This document shows, piece by piece, positions 21,765-35,400 of a stretch of DNA of 64,000 nt. Positions within the stretch are counted from its first letter, which is position 1, and each line of letters begins with the position of its first letter. The stretch is from Pilaira anomala (Eukaryota > Mucoromycota > Mucoromycetes > Mucorales > Mucoraceae). The notes under the pieces were generated by a model that worked only from the letters and a program-made list of their open reading frames with translations, made no database searches and was not told the DNA's origin. Where the stretch lies: the NCBI GenBank assembly GCA_025716855.1, contig JAIXMQ010000043.1, positions 124,001-188,000 of the forward strand, read 5' to 3'. A program made the translations under genes and the position numbers.

Positions 21765-22215
21765 TTAACCCTTCTTTTGGAGAATGGATCTTTGTTTTAG
21801 GTAAGATAGAGTTCCATAATTGATTACGAGTATGTTCATTAAGGCCACTCAAGATAATTTTCAAGTTCTTCACCATACGAGCAGAAGATAATTCAGCAGG
21901 AAGAATATCAGAGCGGCTAAGGGTTTCGGTGAAAATCTTTATACAATAGCGGAGGAATATTGGCATTGTTAGGGCCCACCATGCTAGGATGGTTTTGTTC
22001 TAAAAAAAAAAAGATGATTTGAGTATAGTGTCTTCGTGTTTATGAATTCGTCAAGTGAAATAAAAAAAACAAAACAAAAAAAAAGGGAATGAAGCTGCGC
22101 TTGCAGAAGTCTATAGAAGCATGTAAATAGACAAAAAAAAAAAAAAAAAGTGTTCACTAAATATTTTAATTTACCAGAACAATTCGACGAGCAAAATTTG
22201 AACAACTGTCAGAAA
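21765..22215 (-). pseudogene. Two-exon gene fragment, unrecognised
   Basis: Exon-like segments on the minus strand, 22212-22171 (donor GTAAAT) and 21999 to about 21768 (T-tract then TAG acceptor), join in phase. The joined frame reads FARRIVL then NKTILAWWALTMPIFLRYC, followed by helical sequence such as SARMVKNLKIILSGLN. The look is that of a HEAT/ARM-type helical repeat protein, but no family is recognised. An in-frame TAA lies just upstream of the first segment, and the 3' end runs into the TTAAGTG array. It is therefore probably a relic. Confidence 0.35.
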
Positions 22216-23088
22216 TGGATTACATTGTAAACCAATGATCAAAGATTCATTTATTGGTACAATCATTTAGGCGCATTGGGAGAGAGGGGGAAGGCTGAAT
22301 CAAGAGACTATTGAACAACACAAGTTTCGAATGGATTTAAGACTTTTATGCCGTACGTGTACATACAAGAAATCCTTTGATCATTGTTGCCGGGGGGAAA
22401 TTGCTCATACACACACCACCTCCAAATACTTACATTTAAAGATTATTTACTTTTTGATCAGAGCTTCTCTCTGTTAGTGTAACAAATGAGAGCGTCATAG
22501 AAAATGCCCTGATGTTGTAACACACAATATTCAAAATAACTCTTGTTCTGTACCAGAGAAAAAAAAAATTATTCTTCAAAGTTCAAAAAAAAAAAAAGTG
22601 ACATCAGTGTTAGTGATGTTAATCAATATGCATTTAGATTGGTAACTATCGTAATAAATAAAAAAAAAAGAAGCCCAGAATTCAACCAGTTATCCTAAAA
22701 TTGACAATGAGCGTGTAACCCACACGTGTCAATTTTGTTTAATGTATACTATCTTTTTTTTATGAGAAAAGAAAAGAATAATATGTTTAATATCTCAATT
22801 TTTGACAAGTGCAAGTTTTTCGAAGTGTGTGAATAGAATGAGGTAATTCAATATAAGAAAGTTAATAAATCCTTATTTGAGTTTATACTTTTTCTGTACT
22901 AGAAGAAAAAAAAAAATAAGAAGGTTTGTTTGTTTTGATTTTTTCTCATTTGTCATCTGGTTATTTCTGAACACACACACACACACATACACAGCTAAAT
23001 TTATATTTTTTAGAGGAAAGAAAAATACATATTCTTTTCCTCTTTCTTTTTTTTTTTCCACTTTTCTCTTTTTTTATTTTTGTGATAT
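22216..23088. other. No gene seen
   Basis: Intergenic sequence with a CA tract near 22971-22986 and poly-T upstream of the next gene. Confidence 0.4.
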
Positions 23089-23596
23089 ATGGGCAGCAAC
23101 TTTTCTACAGAATATAACCCTTACACAGGACAATACGAATACACAGGCTACCAAAACGAGGTAAATAAAAGAGAAATAATAAAAAATAAAAAAAGGGGGG
23201 GGGGTAGAACAAATACAAAAGAAATAAATATTTACAAACTATATATATATATAATAATAGTTGGATAGATATAATCGTCGAATGTATTCACAGTACAATA
23301 ATTCTTATTATCCAACCATGGGATACGCTCAACAAACACCGAATTATTATAACACATACGGAATTCAACAACAGCAGCAACAACAGTATTATCCATCAGC
23401 GTATCAATCTCCTTATAACTCTCTAGGATATGGAATGGCAGGAACAGGAGGTGTAGGGTATGGGTACCAACAACAAGCGGCTTATGGTGGATACAATACA
23501 CCGCAGTATGTTTCATCCATGTATAATACGCCTACGTACGGATCGGCTTACAATAATTATTACCCTTATAACGTACAACAAAGACCTTATATGTAA
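23089..23596 (+). CDS. Small Tyr/Gln/Gly-rich low-complexity protein
   Basis: Two exons (23089-23160 and 23261-23596) encode 135 residues starting MGSNFSTEYNPYTGQ. The whole protein is Tyr, Gln, Asn, Gly and Pro rich, with a run of seven Gln and repeated YN-T/YG units, and almost no charged residues. No folded domain, signal peptide or membrane segment is seen. The composition is that of prion-like or spore/cell-wall low-complexity proteins. The intron has a GTAAAT donor and TAATAG acceptor, and joining restores the frame at a Leu codon. It lies tail-to-tail with the lunapark homologue. Function is unknown. Confidence 0.7.
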
Positions 23597-23696
23597 TCAA
23601 GTTTACATTTTTTTATTCATACTTTCACTTTTTTTGCATGTGTATGCTTATTAAAGAATATACCTTTTTTTTTCATTATTATTATCGATTTAATGT

Positions 23697-23717
23697 GTGT
23701 GTGTGTGTGTGTGTGTA
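23697..23717. repeat. GT microsatellite
   Basis: About ten GT units in the 3' flank between the convergent genes. Confidence 0.9.
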
Positions 23718-23792
23718 TACTGCTTTTTTTTTTTTTGCTTTTAAATTTGAGGAGAAGGGAATATAGTTATATAGGGAGAGAGAGAGAAAGTC

Positions 23793-25039
23793 TTAATTAG
23801 GTTGAACCTCTCCTACGACTACTGGCGTTGTTGGCTTTCTTTGGCGTAATTTATCTTCATTTGATGCTAAAATAGAGAAATCTTCTTGACTACCAAGATT
23901 ATGTTCTACAGGTGGTACATGATGATGGTATCTTTGTGATTTACGAGAAGGATTAAATTGATGGCAATGAGGGCAAGTATATTCTATATAAATTGAGATT
24001 ATTATCATATATTCATATGACTTTTTTTTTTTTTTTTTTCACACTTTTTACCAATCGTTTCAATTTCCTGAGGTAAAACCAATCCGTTATGTGCGTTACA
24101 ATGTCTACAAATAAGTGCGTATTTGGTCTCGGGTCCAACGTCACCTACCAAAGCATCTACCATTTTGTCATACCATGGTTGAGATGTTTGTTGTGTCATT
24201 GGAAGAGGCATCACACCTTGTTTACCTATCATTGCGCCTGGAGCTTGTCCCATTGGTCCTTGTTGACCCATTGTTGGGCCTTGAGACATTGGACCTTGTG
24301 GCTGTAAAACCTTTTGTTGGTGTTGAGCTAATTATAGAAGAGTATTTTAGCACCCTACTACTAATAAAAAAAAAAAAAAAAAACTTTTATATGTACCTTT
24401 TCTTCTCTTTTCTTCTTCTTTTTCTTGTGCCAATTTTCTCTTTCTTTGTTCATCTAATATCTTTTTTTCTGGTGAAGTAGGATCATAGCGATCAATTAGA
24501 GACTTTGTAGAATAATAAGCTGTATTCTTTTTCAATTCATCGACTTTTAATTTTTGTTGTTTACGAAGTGATATTAAACTCGTTTCAATACTTGTCAATC
24601 GCTTGTTTACTATCCATTTAATTCCCTTTCTGACGTAAAAGATACTACGTATAATATGAATATTAACTTATCATAATGTATTATATATATATATATATAT
24701 ATTACCAAAAAGGACCCAAAAAGATTGGTGAAGCACAAAGGAGTGACAGAGACATGTCATCGTAGTATTGATCTTTTAATGCATAAAGGTAGTACACGAT
24801 ATAAATGATCCATAGGATATTAGAATAGAGTATCCAAAGTGTACCCACTTTACGGTCTTTAATTCTTAATTCAGATAATTGAAGTTCCTTCTTTTGAATG
24901 TCATTGTCTAAATGAGACAATATTTCTTCATAGTTGTCAGGATTCACCTAATAAGTAAAAAGAGATTTGAGAAAAAGACTGAAAACATTTGATAGAATTT
25001 GTTCTTTTTAACCTTGCTTTTTGAATAGAATATTCCCAT
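23793..25039 (-). CDS. Lunapark homologue, ER three-way-junction protein
   Basis: Five exons (25039-25013, 24947-24706, 24644-24397, 24327-24052, 23983-23793) encode 327 residues. The layout is that of lunapark: N-terminal MGIFYSKSK (Gly2 available for myristoylation, as in animals), a coiled coil, two hydrophobic segments (about 40-62 and 70-90), a second coiled coil (KKNTAYYSTKSLIDRYDP), a Met/Gln/Pro-rich linker, then WYDKMVDALVGDVGPETKYA and a C-x2-C ... C-x2-C zinc finger (CRHC, CPHC). Lunapark stabilises the curved membranes at ER tubule junctions together with atlastin/Sey1 and reticulons. A His-rich acidic tail follows the zinc finger. All domains are intact. Confidence 0.93.
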
Positions 25040-25331
25040 ATTTTAAATTTTAAAAAGAAAGAGAAAAAGAGAACGCGATTTAGAAAAAAAAAAAAAAAAA
25101 ATGCATTGTTTTAGTAACCGACACGTCAGTTTTTTAATCTGAAATGATATCATGATTACTTTATAAAGATAAATGACACAACTATTTTTTTTTTTCTTTA
25201 GTTTATTTTGAAAAAAGAAGGGAATAGAAAGTAAAATGTGTGTTTTTACAAAAAAAGTAAGTAATATAATTATGTTAAAACTTTTTTTTTTTCCGTTAAA
25301 GAGAATAAAACGTTTGTTTGTTATTATTTTT

Positions 25332-25416
25332 TTAAGCAGTTTTAGTGTCAGCAGCAGGAGCAGCGGGAGTAGTTTCTGTGTCCTTGTGAGCTTCATTGTT
25401 CAACTTCTCACCCTAC

Positions 25417-25448
<32 letters not shown>

Positions 25449-26583
25449 ACAAAACTTCCCACACAAAATATTTATGTATATATATATATATATTTTACCT
25501 GAATCTTTTTGGCTTCATAATGGACAGCAGCAATTTGAGCGAGTGTTTGGTTAGCAAAGTCATGAACCTTTTGTCCAGTTGGTGTTTGAAGGACTTCAGC
25601 AGCTTTAGTTTGAGCTGTTTGAGCAGCAGTTTGAACCTTTTCTCCAATCTTGTATTTTTGATCAATGTTCACTGCCTTATCCCAGATACGATACTTTTCA
25701 TCAAATTGCTTGACTATAAATGTAGTTAGTTAGTTGGGGGGTTTTTTTTTTACTGTCCTTTCTTATAAACATCTTTTTAAGCCTCTTAACTTACCATTGG
25801 ATTGTAATGAGGTCAAGAAACCAGTTAAACGAGAAGAAACATTATACTTGTGATCATATTCAAGTCCTTTAGCAACAACATGATCTTGAAGCATATAACC
25901 ATTAGCCAAGATCTCGGCAGCAATACGAGACTTGGGTTTGGTTTCTTGAGTATCATGTTCATTATGTTCAACAGATTTTTCTGTGGTTTCAGTAGATGGG
26001 ATATCAAAGTAAGGTGAGGCAATAATATGACTATCGTCGATTAAAGCTATTACATATAAATAAAAAAAAAAAAAAAAAAAAAAAAAAAAGTGTTATGAAA
26101 CTAATATGTTACACTCTATTTTTTTTTTCTCCCCAACCCCCAACAAAAAAAAAAAAAACTTACCATTGCTTAAAAGTGCAGCTGTTTTAGCAGCAGATTC
26201 ACGTTCAAAATGAATCAAGGCAATTTGATGCTTTTCATCTTCTTCATCACTAAAAACGTAAATGAGGTCAATAAAAATAAAGCAACTTAAAAAAAAAAAA
26301 AAGAAGACACTTACACTTTCAATTCAAATTCTTTGATTTTACCACAGAATAAAAAGAATTCTTTCACTATAAAAATAATTTAGTATACATATAAAGATCA
26401 ATTTTAGACGATTTATTTTACCAGTTTGTTCAGTGGATTGAAGAGCGATATTCTTTACAATAACGTAGTTGGGAGAAGGAGTCTCGGGGATCTATACGAA
26501 AGAAAGAAATCATTAATTTCTAAAAAGCAGAGAGAGAAAACGCGTTCATGATGCTACTTTACTGTAATATTCCAGTTGGTCAT
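25332..26583 (-). CDS. Vip1-type RRM RNA-binding protein
   Basis: Seven exons (26583-26563, 26491-26422, 26366-26315, 26249-26164, 26046-25795, 25713-25499, 25412-25332) encode 258 residues. Residues 14-90 form an RRM with RNP2-like VIVKNI and a modest RNP1 (IALIHF). FFLFCGKIKEFEL and ESAAKTAALLSNALI are characteristic of the fungal Vip1 group (fission yeast vip1). A conserved helical middle follows (LTGFLTSLQSNVKQFDEKYR), then a basic/Ala helix and an Ala/Thr-rich tail. The group's RNA targets are not well defined. Introns are 71-150 nt, and the shortest exons interrupt the RRM. Confidence 0.85.
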
Positions 26584-26658
26584 TATGATTAAAAAAAAAT
26601 TTAAAAGTTATAGAAGAAAAGAGGAAATATTAGTTTAGATAAGGATCTGGTATTTATA

Positions 26659-26697
<39 letters not shown>

Positions 26698-28712
26698 GTC
26701 AGAGCCCGATCTTTTTCTACCAAGAGAGAGGGACATGTGAAAAATCATCAAGTCTGTGCTTATGTGTATCACTCATTCTTTTTTTATTACTCTAACTTTA
26801 ATTTACACCTGATATTTTTTAATCAAGATATAACATTATATTAATGTTTGCAAGTATTCTGCATGTGAACGCATCTTACACTGAGGATGATAATTGACCT
26901 TATTTTTTTTTTTTGCATGAAAGGATTATTTGCATTATTTTAGCGGCGATAAAGTTAAAAGGGGTGTCATCATTTTGTCATTGGATCTTCAGAAAATGTG
27001 TAAATTATAAACACAGCAAAAAATCCTTTCATGCAAAAAAAAAAAAAAAAAAAAAAAAAGGTCAATTATAGGTAATCCTTGTTTAAAGCTGAAGAAAATA
27101 GGTTGCTTATTGTAATTGACTTGCTTTCGACTTCTTTGTTTTTTTTCACACGCTACAAAATAAACAGGTTTTGTATTTAGTTTCACTTTCAAAATGAAAA
27201 TTACTTATACCGCTCTACCATTTTAATCCCTTCTTTGATTTAACGTACGTTATCCCGACAAGAGATTGTTTGCAAGTTTATAGCCTAACATAATGCATGT
27301 CTGTGGTAAAGTTATATCAATGCTCTAATAAGTTTATCAAAAAGAAGTGATGATTCATTGTCCAAGTAATCTCAAATAGCAAATACTCTTTTCTGTGCAG
27401 ATTGCATGTATTGGATAGGAAAGATATTCTGTCCAGACCCGTGAGTGGTGAGATGAACGTCAGCAAGCGAGGCCAAGTAGGTTATCTCGTAGGATGAGAA
27501 ATCGTCAATAACTTTTACATATAAAGTGCTACATCGCCAGGAAAGTTTTATACTTAAACAAGGCACAGGAACGAAAGTAAATGAAGGGATCGATATCGAG
27601 ACTTATGGGCACCGAATGAGGTATATTTTGAATGGTATTGCTTCGTCAATTACGGTGCATCTGCCAAAATATCAGGCGTATGTGAAGAACCTGAAAGAAA
27701 ATAACTTCATAGTCATTGATGAATACGCTAGAAATTCTCTTGGCGATGAACATCAGGGTTTGATTCAGAAAATGACCAAATAAAATTGTATGACACCACG
27801 TTGCTTGTAGATAAATTATTTGTCAGTACGTCATTACGAGCCAATGATACAATTGCATTCCCGAGACCAAGTCCATAGAAATACACAAGGTAATAAACAT
27901 AGAACATCTAATTCTAACCAAATTACTCACAGCGTCATATAGGTAGGTAGGTAGACTTATTGAGATAATGTTATCCTATCAGAAAACATCTCTCTTGTAG
28001 CAATTGATTTCACCGATCTATCAATCAATTCCAATGATTTATATAATTTCATTCAGCAAGTCTTTTTTTACAACAAAAAAAAAAAACACTGCTCGCAAAG
28101 ACTCTGATCTAAAGTGCTTGATTTACTTTTTTGGGGGAGGAGGGGGGAGGGTACAATCATTAAATGGATTAGTAATACCTTTTTTTTTATCTCTTACTAC
28201 AATCAATAAGTCCTCACCTGTACACAATAAATGTATGATGTTATCAAAAATAAATGTTTGTTAATATTACGCATTTCTTCAAAGGAAAAATGGTTTTTAT
28301 TTAGAACATAGCATCAGAATGAAGAGTTCCTCTTGTATTCTCAGTATTGCACTATGTGGAATAAAAATGTTGCTGACATAAGCAGCGGAGAAAAATTACC
28401 AAAACCGAACTCTAATCGTGATTTTCATTCAGATAGACAACAGCGATGCTTCCAAAATAAAAATTCAATCACATTCTATTTTTTTTTTTTTTTTTTTTTG
28501 GCGGCACATTTTTCAAAATAAGAAAGTTCCCGTAATATGGATACAGTACACGAGAAAGAGAAGTCCCTGTACCCATGTTAAAAGTGGATGTAGTTGTTCG
28601 AGCTATTTTATCACTGTTTCATATTTATAGTATATAACAATATGATTGCCAACGTAGTTTTATCTGAGGTACTTGACTACACAAAGTTATAATACATTAC
28701 CACTTGATTAAT

Positions 28713-28771
<59 letters not shown>

Positions 28772-29465
28772 AACTCTTTTCTTCCGTTATACAAATAACT
28801 AATCAAGACAAAAGAGGCAATAGTTTTAATCAATACAAAATAAAATATACTCGTGTATCATATGTCTTTTTATCGTGACATATGATAAACATCCACTGTT
28901 AAAAAAAATATATGTATAATACTTCAAAATCAAATTTTCACAAGCTGATCGTCGTAAGACAAAAAAAAAAAAAAAAAATTGGTAGTAGTACCTGAATATT
29001 CCTTTCAACGCAATTGCAAACTGCACACATCATGAGGAATATAAAACGGTAAGTTACGGAATTTTATTGAACCCGCTTCTTCTGTATGTGTAATAAAGAT
29101 AAAGAAAAATTTTACTACGCTATCACAAACATGTAAACATGCACGCATCAATCTCTTTGAATAATAATACCCTGCAGACACAATTTACCTCAGTAGAAAT
29201 AAGGCCCAAATTTTTGATCTTGTAACCCATGTTTTATTGTATTTGTACTACCCTCAACTCAGGGCAAAAAAAAAAAAAAAAAAAAAAAAGTAAAAGTGAG
29301 AGAGAAAGAAAGAAAAATAATAAATAAATAAAAACAAAACTGGTTTATTTTCTTATTTACCTTAAACCCTCATCTTGTGGTAAAGGTAATACCTTTTTTT
29401 TTTTATAATAAGAAAAATAAATCTTTATTTTAATGTAAAATAATAGTGGTTCATTTGGTTTAGAC
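26584..29465. other. Divergent intergenic region between the Vip1-like and SZT2-like genes
   Basis: Contains T and A runs, a GA microsatellite and a few unsupported ORFs. The only one with ordinary amino-acid composition is 27526-27783 (85 codons, containing HRMRYILNGIASSITVHLP). Its source is not recognised, and it may be a transposon fragment. Confidence 0.4.
28717..28768. repeat. GA microsatellite, 26 units
   Basis: Uninterrupted (GA)26. Confidence 0.97.
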
Positions 29466-32400
29466 ATGAATCCTTTAAAAGAAGAAACCACGACACCTAC
29501 AGATATAAAGGTTCCGTTTATTTGAAACAAAAAAAAAATAAATAAAAAATAAACTGACGATCCAAAGTTTTGTTTTCGTAGCTTATTGAAGCACGAACTG
29601 CAATACTACTTCGAAACCCAAACGCATATGCAACTCGCAATGAGCCTACAATGTGGATTCTCGAACATTTATTTCGTCCTTTGACCACACGCGATTACGA
29701 GGTAATAGCTAAACAACAACAACAACAAAAAAAAAATACCCTTTTTTTTGGTACCTATATTTAACATTTATGTAGGAGTATCAATTATTATTTTTATCAG
29801 GTAGTATGAAACCACCTTGGGAAAGAAAGAGAAAAGAAGCTGGTTCAAGAAATCCACAAGAGAGTTATTTCACAAATCCAATAGTTTCACCAGGCACAGC
29901 AGAAGGAACCCCTACGCCACCTGTTTTCGCTACAGCAGATGATTTACCGACTTCAAATTTAGCTGCTGATAAAATGTATATCATGACCCCTCGTACTCGG
30001 ATTTTAACTGTAGCCAAGGAACATTCCATGGTATTTATGATTGATTTAAGTTCCAGTTTAGCTACTATAGAGACCAGTACAGGAAATGTGATGATGGGCA
30101 GTGCTTATAATGTGTAAGGCTCTCTCTCTCTTTTTTTTTAATAGAGCAAATATATCCATTGTTTTTTTTTTTGTTACTAAACATATTGAATAGACTTGAA
30201 AATATCATTAACGGATTAGTACGCCCATTTTCATTAAACGTATCTGATACCTCACCCGCCATTGTCGTAAGTTATTTTATAGTATAAACAATAAAAAAAA
30301 AAAAAAAAAAGCAAAGGCCCTGAATACATTGATATAGATGGAACATCGTATTCGAATCACAATCATTGCAGAATGCTCTCAATTCGGATCAAACATGAAC
30401 GTTATACCAATTTTAGCCGAATACCCCACCTTGCGAGTTCTGATCCAAAATGTTCTTGTCTCAATCAACAATGCACCACAGGTCTTAAAGACATTAAAAG
30501 ATGCTATCAATACCTTTAAAAGAGATTTAGGTAAATTTCGAAAGAAATTAACCATGAAAAGATCAAAGATGGGATATCAATTAGACGTTAGAGGTGATCA
30601 TGCACAGACAGTAGCAGAAAGCGCTGAATCGAATTTTTCACCTTCTGTCGTAACAGCTCCTGATTCTACCTCTCAAAGAAAAAATTCCGTGGCTTCTACC
30701 AAGCCGATAGTAACAGCATCATCAGGCTCTGAAACGACAAGACATAGTCGAAATAAGTCAATAGGCTCAAAACCAATAAAAAAATCAGAAAAGAAAGCAA
30801 CTTCGCATCATCATCATCACCATCATCACCATCACCATCACCATCATTATAATCATCATAGACATACTTCCTCTACTTCTACTTTGGCTTCTTCGTCCAC
30901 AATCAAACGATCAACGGATGTATGGGGTGTAGGTAAAACAGGCAGTACATTATCTTATATTTTACGTGCAGGTCAATTTGCTTTAAACCTTTTACCAAAG
31001 GAAGGTCAACCTTCTTTGATTTTATTGACGGATGGTGTAGTTAAGTCCAATATACAAGATGAGTCTGTGATTCGTCAATTAACCTCTGAACATGTTGCAT
31101 GTAGTGTAGTTCAGATCGGACAAGAAAAGGGGTTCTTTCCTAGTCTTAATTTTGGCTTTGTGCCTGATAATGAAATTCTAGAGTACTTGACAACTGCCAC
31201 ACAAGGTAGTTTTATGTTTGCCGAAAACTGTCCAACCATCAAAACAGCTTCGAATCAATCCGACGAATTATTTTCAGATCCACCGAATGTTTATCACCAG
31301 CGATTACTGTTAAAAGAGATTTACTTGGATAAAGTACATTCAAGACAATCTAGAAAGAATAAAGATGCAACCACAAACTCGGGTCAACCTAAATCAGAGA
31401 TAAAATCCGAATCGACTACATCCAATGTCGTTGACCTCTCTGCTGTTTCGAACGTAAGACCCCATCGTGAGCATCGTGTGTTTCCCTGGGATCCTTTTTC
31501 TCAACCGATCATTGAAGATATCGGTATCTGTAAATATAAGGAATATTTTTTACCAACTGAATCATGGCACTTTATGCGTGCCCGACTACGACAAGGATTT
31601 TTATTGCATTCCGTTGCCATGATAGACGAAACCAAACCCACAAAACAACAACAACAACAACCCACCAGCAGCAGATTTGTTGGTGAAGAAGATACTTTAG
31701 CCAACAATTACCAAAAGAAAGAAACGGTTGTCATTGTCTTTATTTTACATTGGCAACCCAGTATCACGGTTGAATATCGAATTAAATCCCTTTGGACTTC
31801 TTCTTTACGACATTACCTTCGTACACTTTCTTTAAATCAAGAGAGGTTAGTGAATATACCAGAAGAGCCTAGTTTATTGGATAACGATAATATATTTACA
31901 TGCATGCGAGCACCTCGTGCACAAATCATTATTAAATCTACAGCTTCTTTTACTCACATGCTGAGTAACTGGGATCAATTCCAAAGAAGAAATCAGATCA
32001 TGGCGGTACAAGGTTCGAAATCAACTGTAGATCTTACCGGTGCCCCTGGATTTATTAAAGTAGGCAAATTAAAAAAACTATTGGAACGTTTAGCGGAAGC
32101 AGATAGTTTGTTGAAGCAACTCATTCAATTCAACTTGTCAGATAAATTTAATATGACCGAATCCTCAAAAGGATTACAACAACTCAAGCCAAATACAACT
32201 GACTGGTCCACTCAATTAAACTATATTCAAAAGTTTAGTTCACATTGGGCAAAACTAGATCGATCTGAATTACGTGTATTTAACATGTGCTGGTATGATG
32301 AACAAGGTTTTAATCTCATCTTAGGATCTTCTATGACGCCCTATACTATGAAAGATTATCGTTTAGACGGTACACATACTATGGGAGCAGAATACGATGA

Positions 32401-35400
32401 AATTCAAGTCGCTTTAAATTCAATTTACTCAAAATTAGAACATTGGTCCACATTCATGAGCGAAGACCAGCAAGTTTACATCAAGATATTCAACTTGGAT
32501 GAAACTCTCTGTGCGTCTAAAACTCATCCAATGGATAAAAGATCTTCTGTACCCATCCGCAAGCAAATTGTGCCTCAATTCTGTGAGCTACGGGTAGTAC
32601 GTGAGACTGAAAAAGTACTTTGTATTAAACTCATGTTTTTCAATATCGATTTACGTCATCGTCACTGTATAACACAAGAAGTGCAAAATCTACTCAACAC
32701 AGAACAACAAGGTCTACTTCAAACTCTAGCCTCTTTAGAAATCAAGCAACCTATCATTAACGGTCTAGGAATTGAAGAAGAACTTGAATCATGTACTACA
32801 GTAACATTGGCGAAACGACCCCTCTCAAGTTTAATCATGCGTGACAGGATTCATTTCTTACCTGCTTCTAACGACTTAGAAAAGTTACCGATCACACAGC
32901 CAGGACAACAAAAGTCACTTTGGTTTATTAATCCAGCCCTTTTATTAACTGGTGAATTTATTGTGCGAAATTATTTGCTTCAGTATACTTGGCATTGGGA
33001 TACGCGTGATATTACTGACGATAAACATTCATACAATCGATATTTCGTACCTATTCTTAACTTGGCATTTGAACATATTACCCTCACCCGTTTAGAGCAG
33101 GTAAATATATACAAATATAATGATGTTTATTTTTTTTTTTTTACTAATATATATATATATATATATGTATGTATATAGAAATGGAATTTGATATCATTTA
33201 ATAAATCATTTGCCCACTACTACAAAGAACTTCAAGGCTCGGACTCTGTCTACTCTGTTCAATACTTTATCTGGAAAGACTTTACTACAAAACGTATTTC
33301 GACCGAGCTCTGGCTTGAGCCTCATTCTGATGAAACCAGTCTTAAATTCCATGATAGTATTAAACAAGATACCTTTGAAAAAGACAAACAAATGTTATCT
33401 CAATTAATCACTTTTGATATTATGAGTAACTTTGGTCAAAATCCTGCTGGCTTTGTTTCCGAGGTTCTGTCCGATACGATTGAGATCGAAGAAGACGAGG
33501 CAAGAGGCACAGTGAAATTAATGCAACGCAATGCTTTATTCAATCTATCTTCTGTTTTTAGATATGGTTCATTTTTATTTGCGCTTTATCCATGTCCTAA
33601 TTATGATCGTCATTTTCATCCAGAAGGTGCTGATTCTGTAGACCATCAACAGCAACAAGCGGCGGCGGCCGCAACAGCTGCTGTAGCACATTCCATGTCT
33701 ACCTCGGTCCATTTACCTCCTGAACCTCAAGACAGTGGTAGTTATATTCGTAGACGGAATGGGACTTCTGCTGTAGGTCTAAATACAGCTACTTCATCTC
33801 GTTCTCGTACCGTTTCTAAATTCAGTCCTGCCGCATCTCCATTAGTCGCACGCACACCATTGTTATGGCACAGCGATCATAAGAGCAGTAAAACATGTAC
33901 CTGTCCAAGACCTGATGAACTCATCTGTACAGAAAAAGACGATATCTCTAAGCTACCCCCTGTTTTTCGAGACATTGCTTTACTTCATTACTACGTAGAA
34001 AATTTATTATCAGCTGTTACTGATCGAAGCATGTCCTTAAACAAGACACCTTTGGATGATTTTTGGACTTCAGTTGTCAAACAACTTTTACAGACAAAAG
34101 AAGTAGGTGCTTCACGAAGTACTTTATATGTGGCACAAAATTTTAGACACTTGCGTTGCTTTGTCAAAAGCTTTGATCCATCCGTTTTTGTTGTGATTTT
34201 AATCCCTCGTTTGGACGCAGTTGTCAAAGGGTTATGTGGTTTAGATACTTCTCAAAGACCGGAAGTGTTTGACCGTATGGGTCTAATGATGTTTGAATGT
34301 CATCGTCAAGACGTTAGTCATCACAACTTGCTTCGTTTTGACCAAATTAAAGTGAAGCCTATTGACCCCATGTCCTGTCAAGAGTGGCTAGAGAGTCTAC
34401 GCTCAACATTACGCCCAGATTTATCTCGTGGTCACTTTTCAAGCACAATCTTAAACGAGCCTCTTTCAGACCGTACATTACGACTCATGCAAGATGTCTC
34501 TCAAGTCTATTCGCGTAGTTTTGTCAAATCCATCTTCACGTGTCTACTCCATGGTCGTGCTATTGACTCTGAAGATTTTGAAAAGGTGCTGGAAATTTGT
34601 GATGAATCCAACTTGGATATTGATCTTACTGGCTACTTAAACGTCCAAACACTTTTAAAGCGTAGGTCTCGAACAAGTGAAGAGGAATTAGTATCTGCCA
34701 ATCAACGATTTATTTCTAACCTGGGACATTACTTTGAACCTGTGATCATATCAAATACCAAATGGACGAATATGTATTGCTATCGACCTCCTTTTGCAAA
34801 AGTTGGTCAAAAACTAGGACTTTCACTTTCATCTGGTGAGAAACCAAGCAATTTAGCTGATGTAGTCGTATGTGCTCAAAATCCATTATTCGTACGTCTT
34901 GATTGTACTTTACGTAAACCGGCGGAGAATGGTATTGGATTTACTGAAATTACTTTTCCTTTAAGAAGTTTACCTGTCTCGTATGAAGGTGAGTCTGAAG
35001 AAGGACTTCCTTATAATTTTGAGCCAGAGTCCATAGGTACTAAGTTTTCTCCTGTGGATTCTGCTGATGGTACAACTGCCACACTTCATTTGGTATGTAT
35101 GACATTACCTCAATCTGAGTATGATCCACCCAACGCTTTGTTTTCTCATAAATCTACTTGTCCTGCCGAAAGCACGGTACCTCACCAAGCGTAAGTATTT
35201 AAAATATATGTATTAAATACCTTTTTTTAAAAAAAAAATTAACTTTTTTTTTTTTTTTTACTTCAGTTCTTTCCTGGACGCAGACAAGACTCATCGAGCA
35301 CGCTTACCTTCACTAAGTCAAGATAAACAAGATGCATTGGTTGAAACTGAAGCAAGACTAACCTGGCTATTTACTGAAGAAATTATGCACGGTTTACTTC

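Noticed and set aside
27526..27783. 85-codon ORF, briefly considered as a fragment of a TnpB/Fanzor-type or other transposase
   Set aside because: The resemblance is limited to a generic helix followed by IDEY; the zinc-finger cysteines and catalytic acids expected of such proteins are absent.
30780..30860. CAT/CAC repeat considered as an independent microsatellite
   Set aside because: It lies in frame inside the SZT2-like exon and encodes a His-rich tract.
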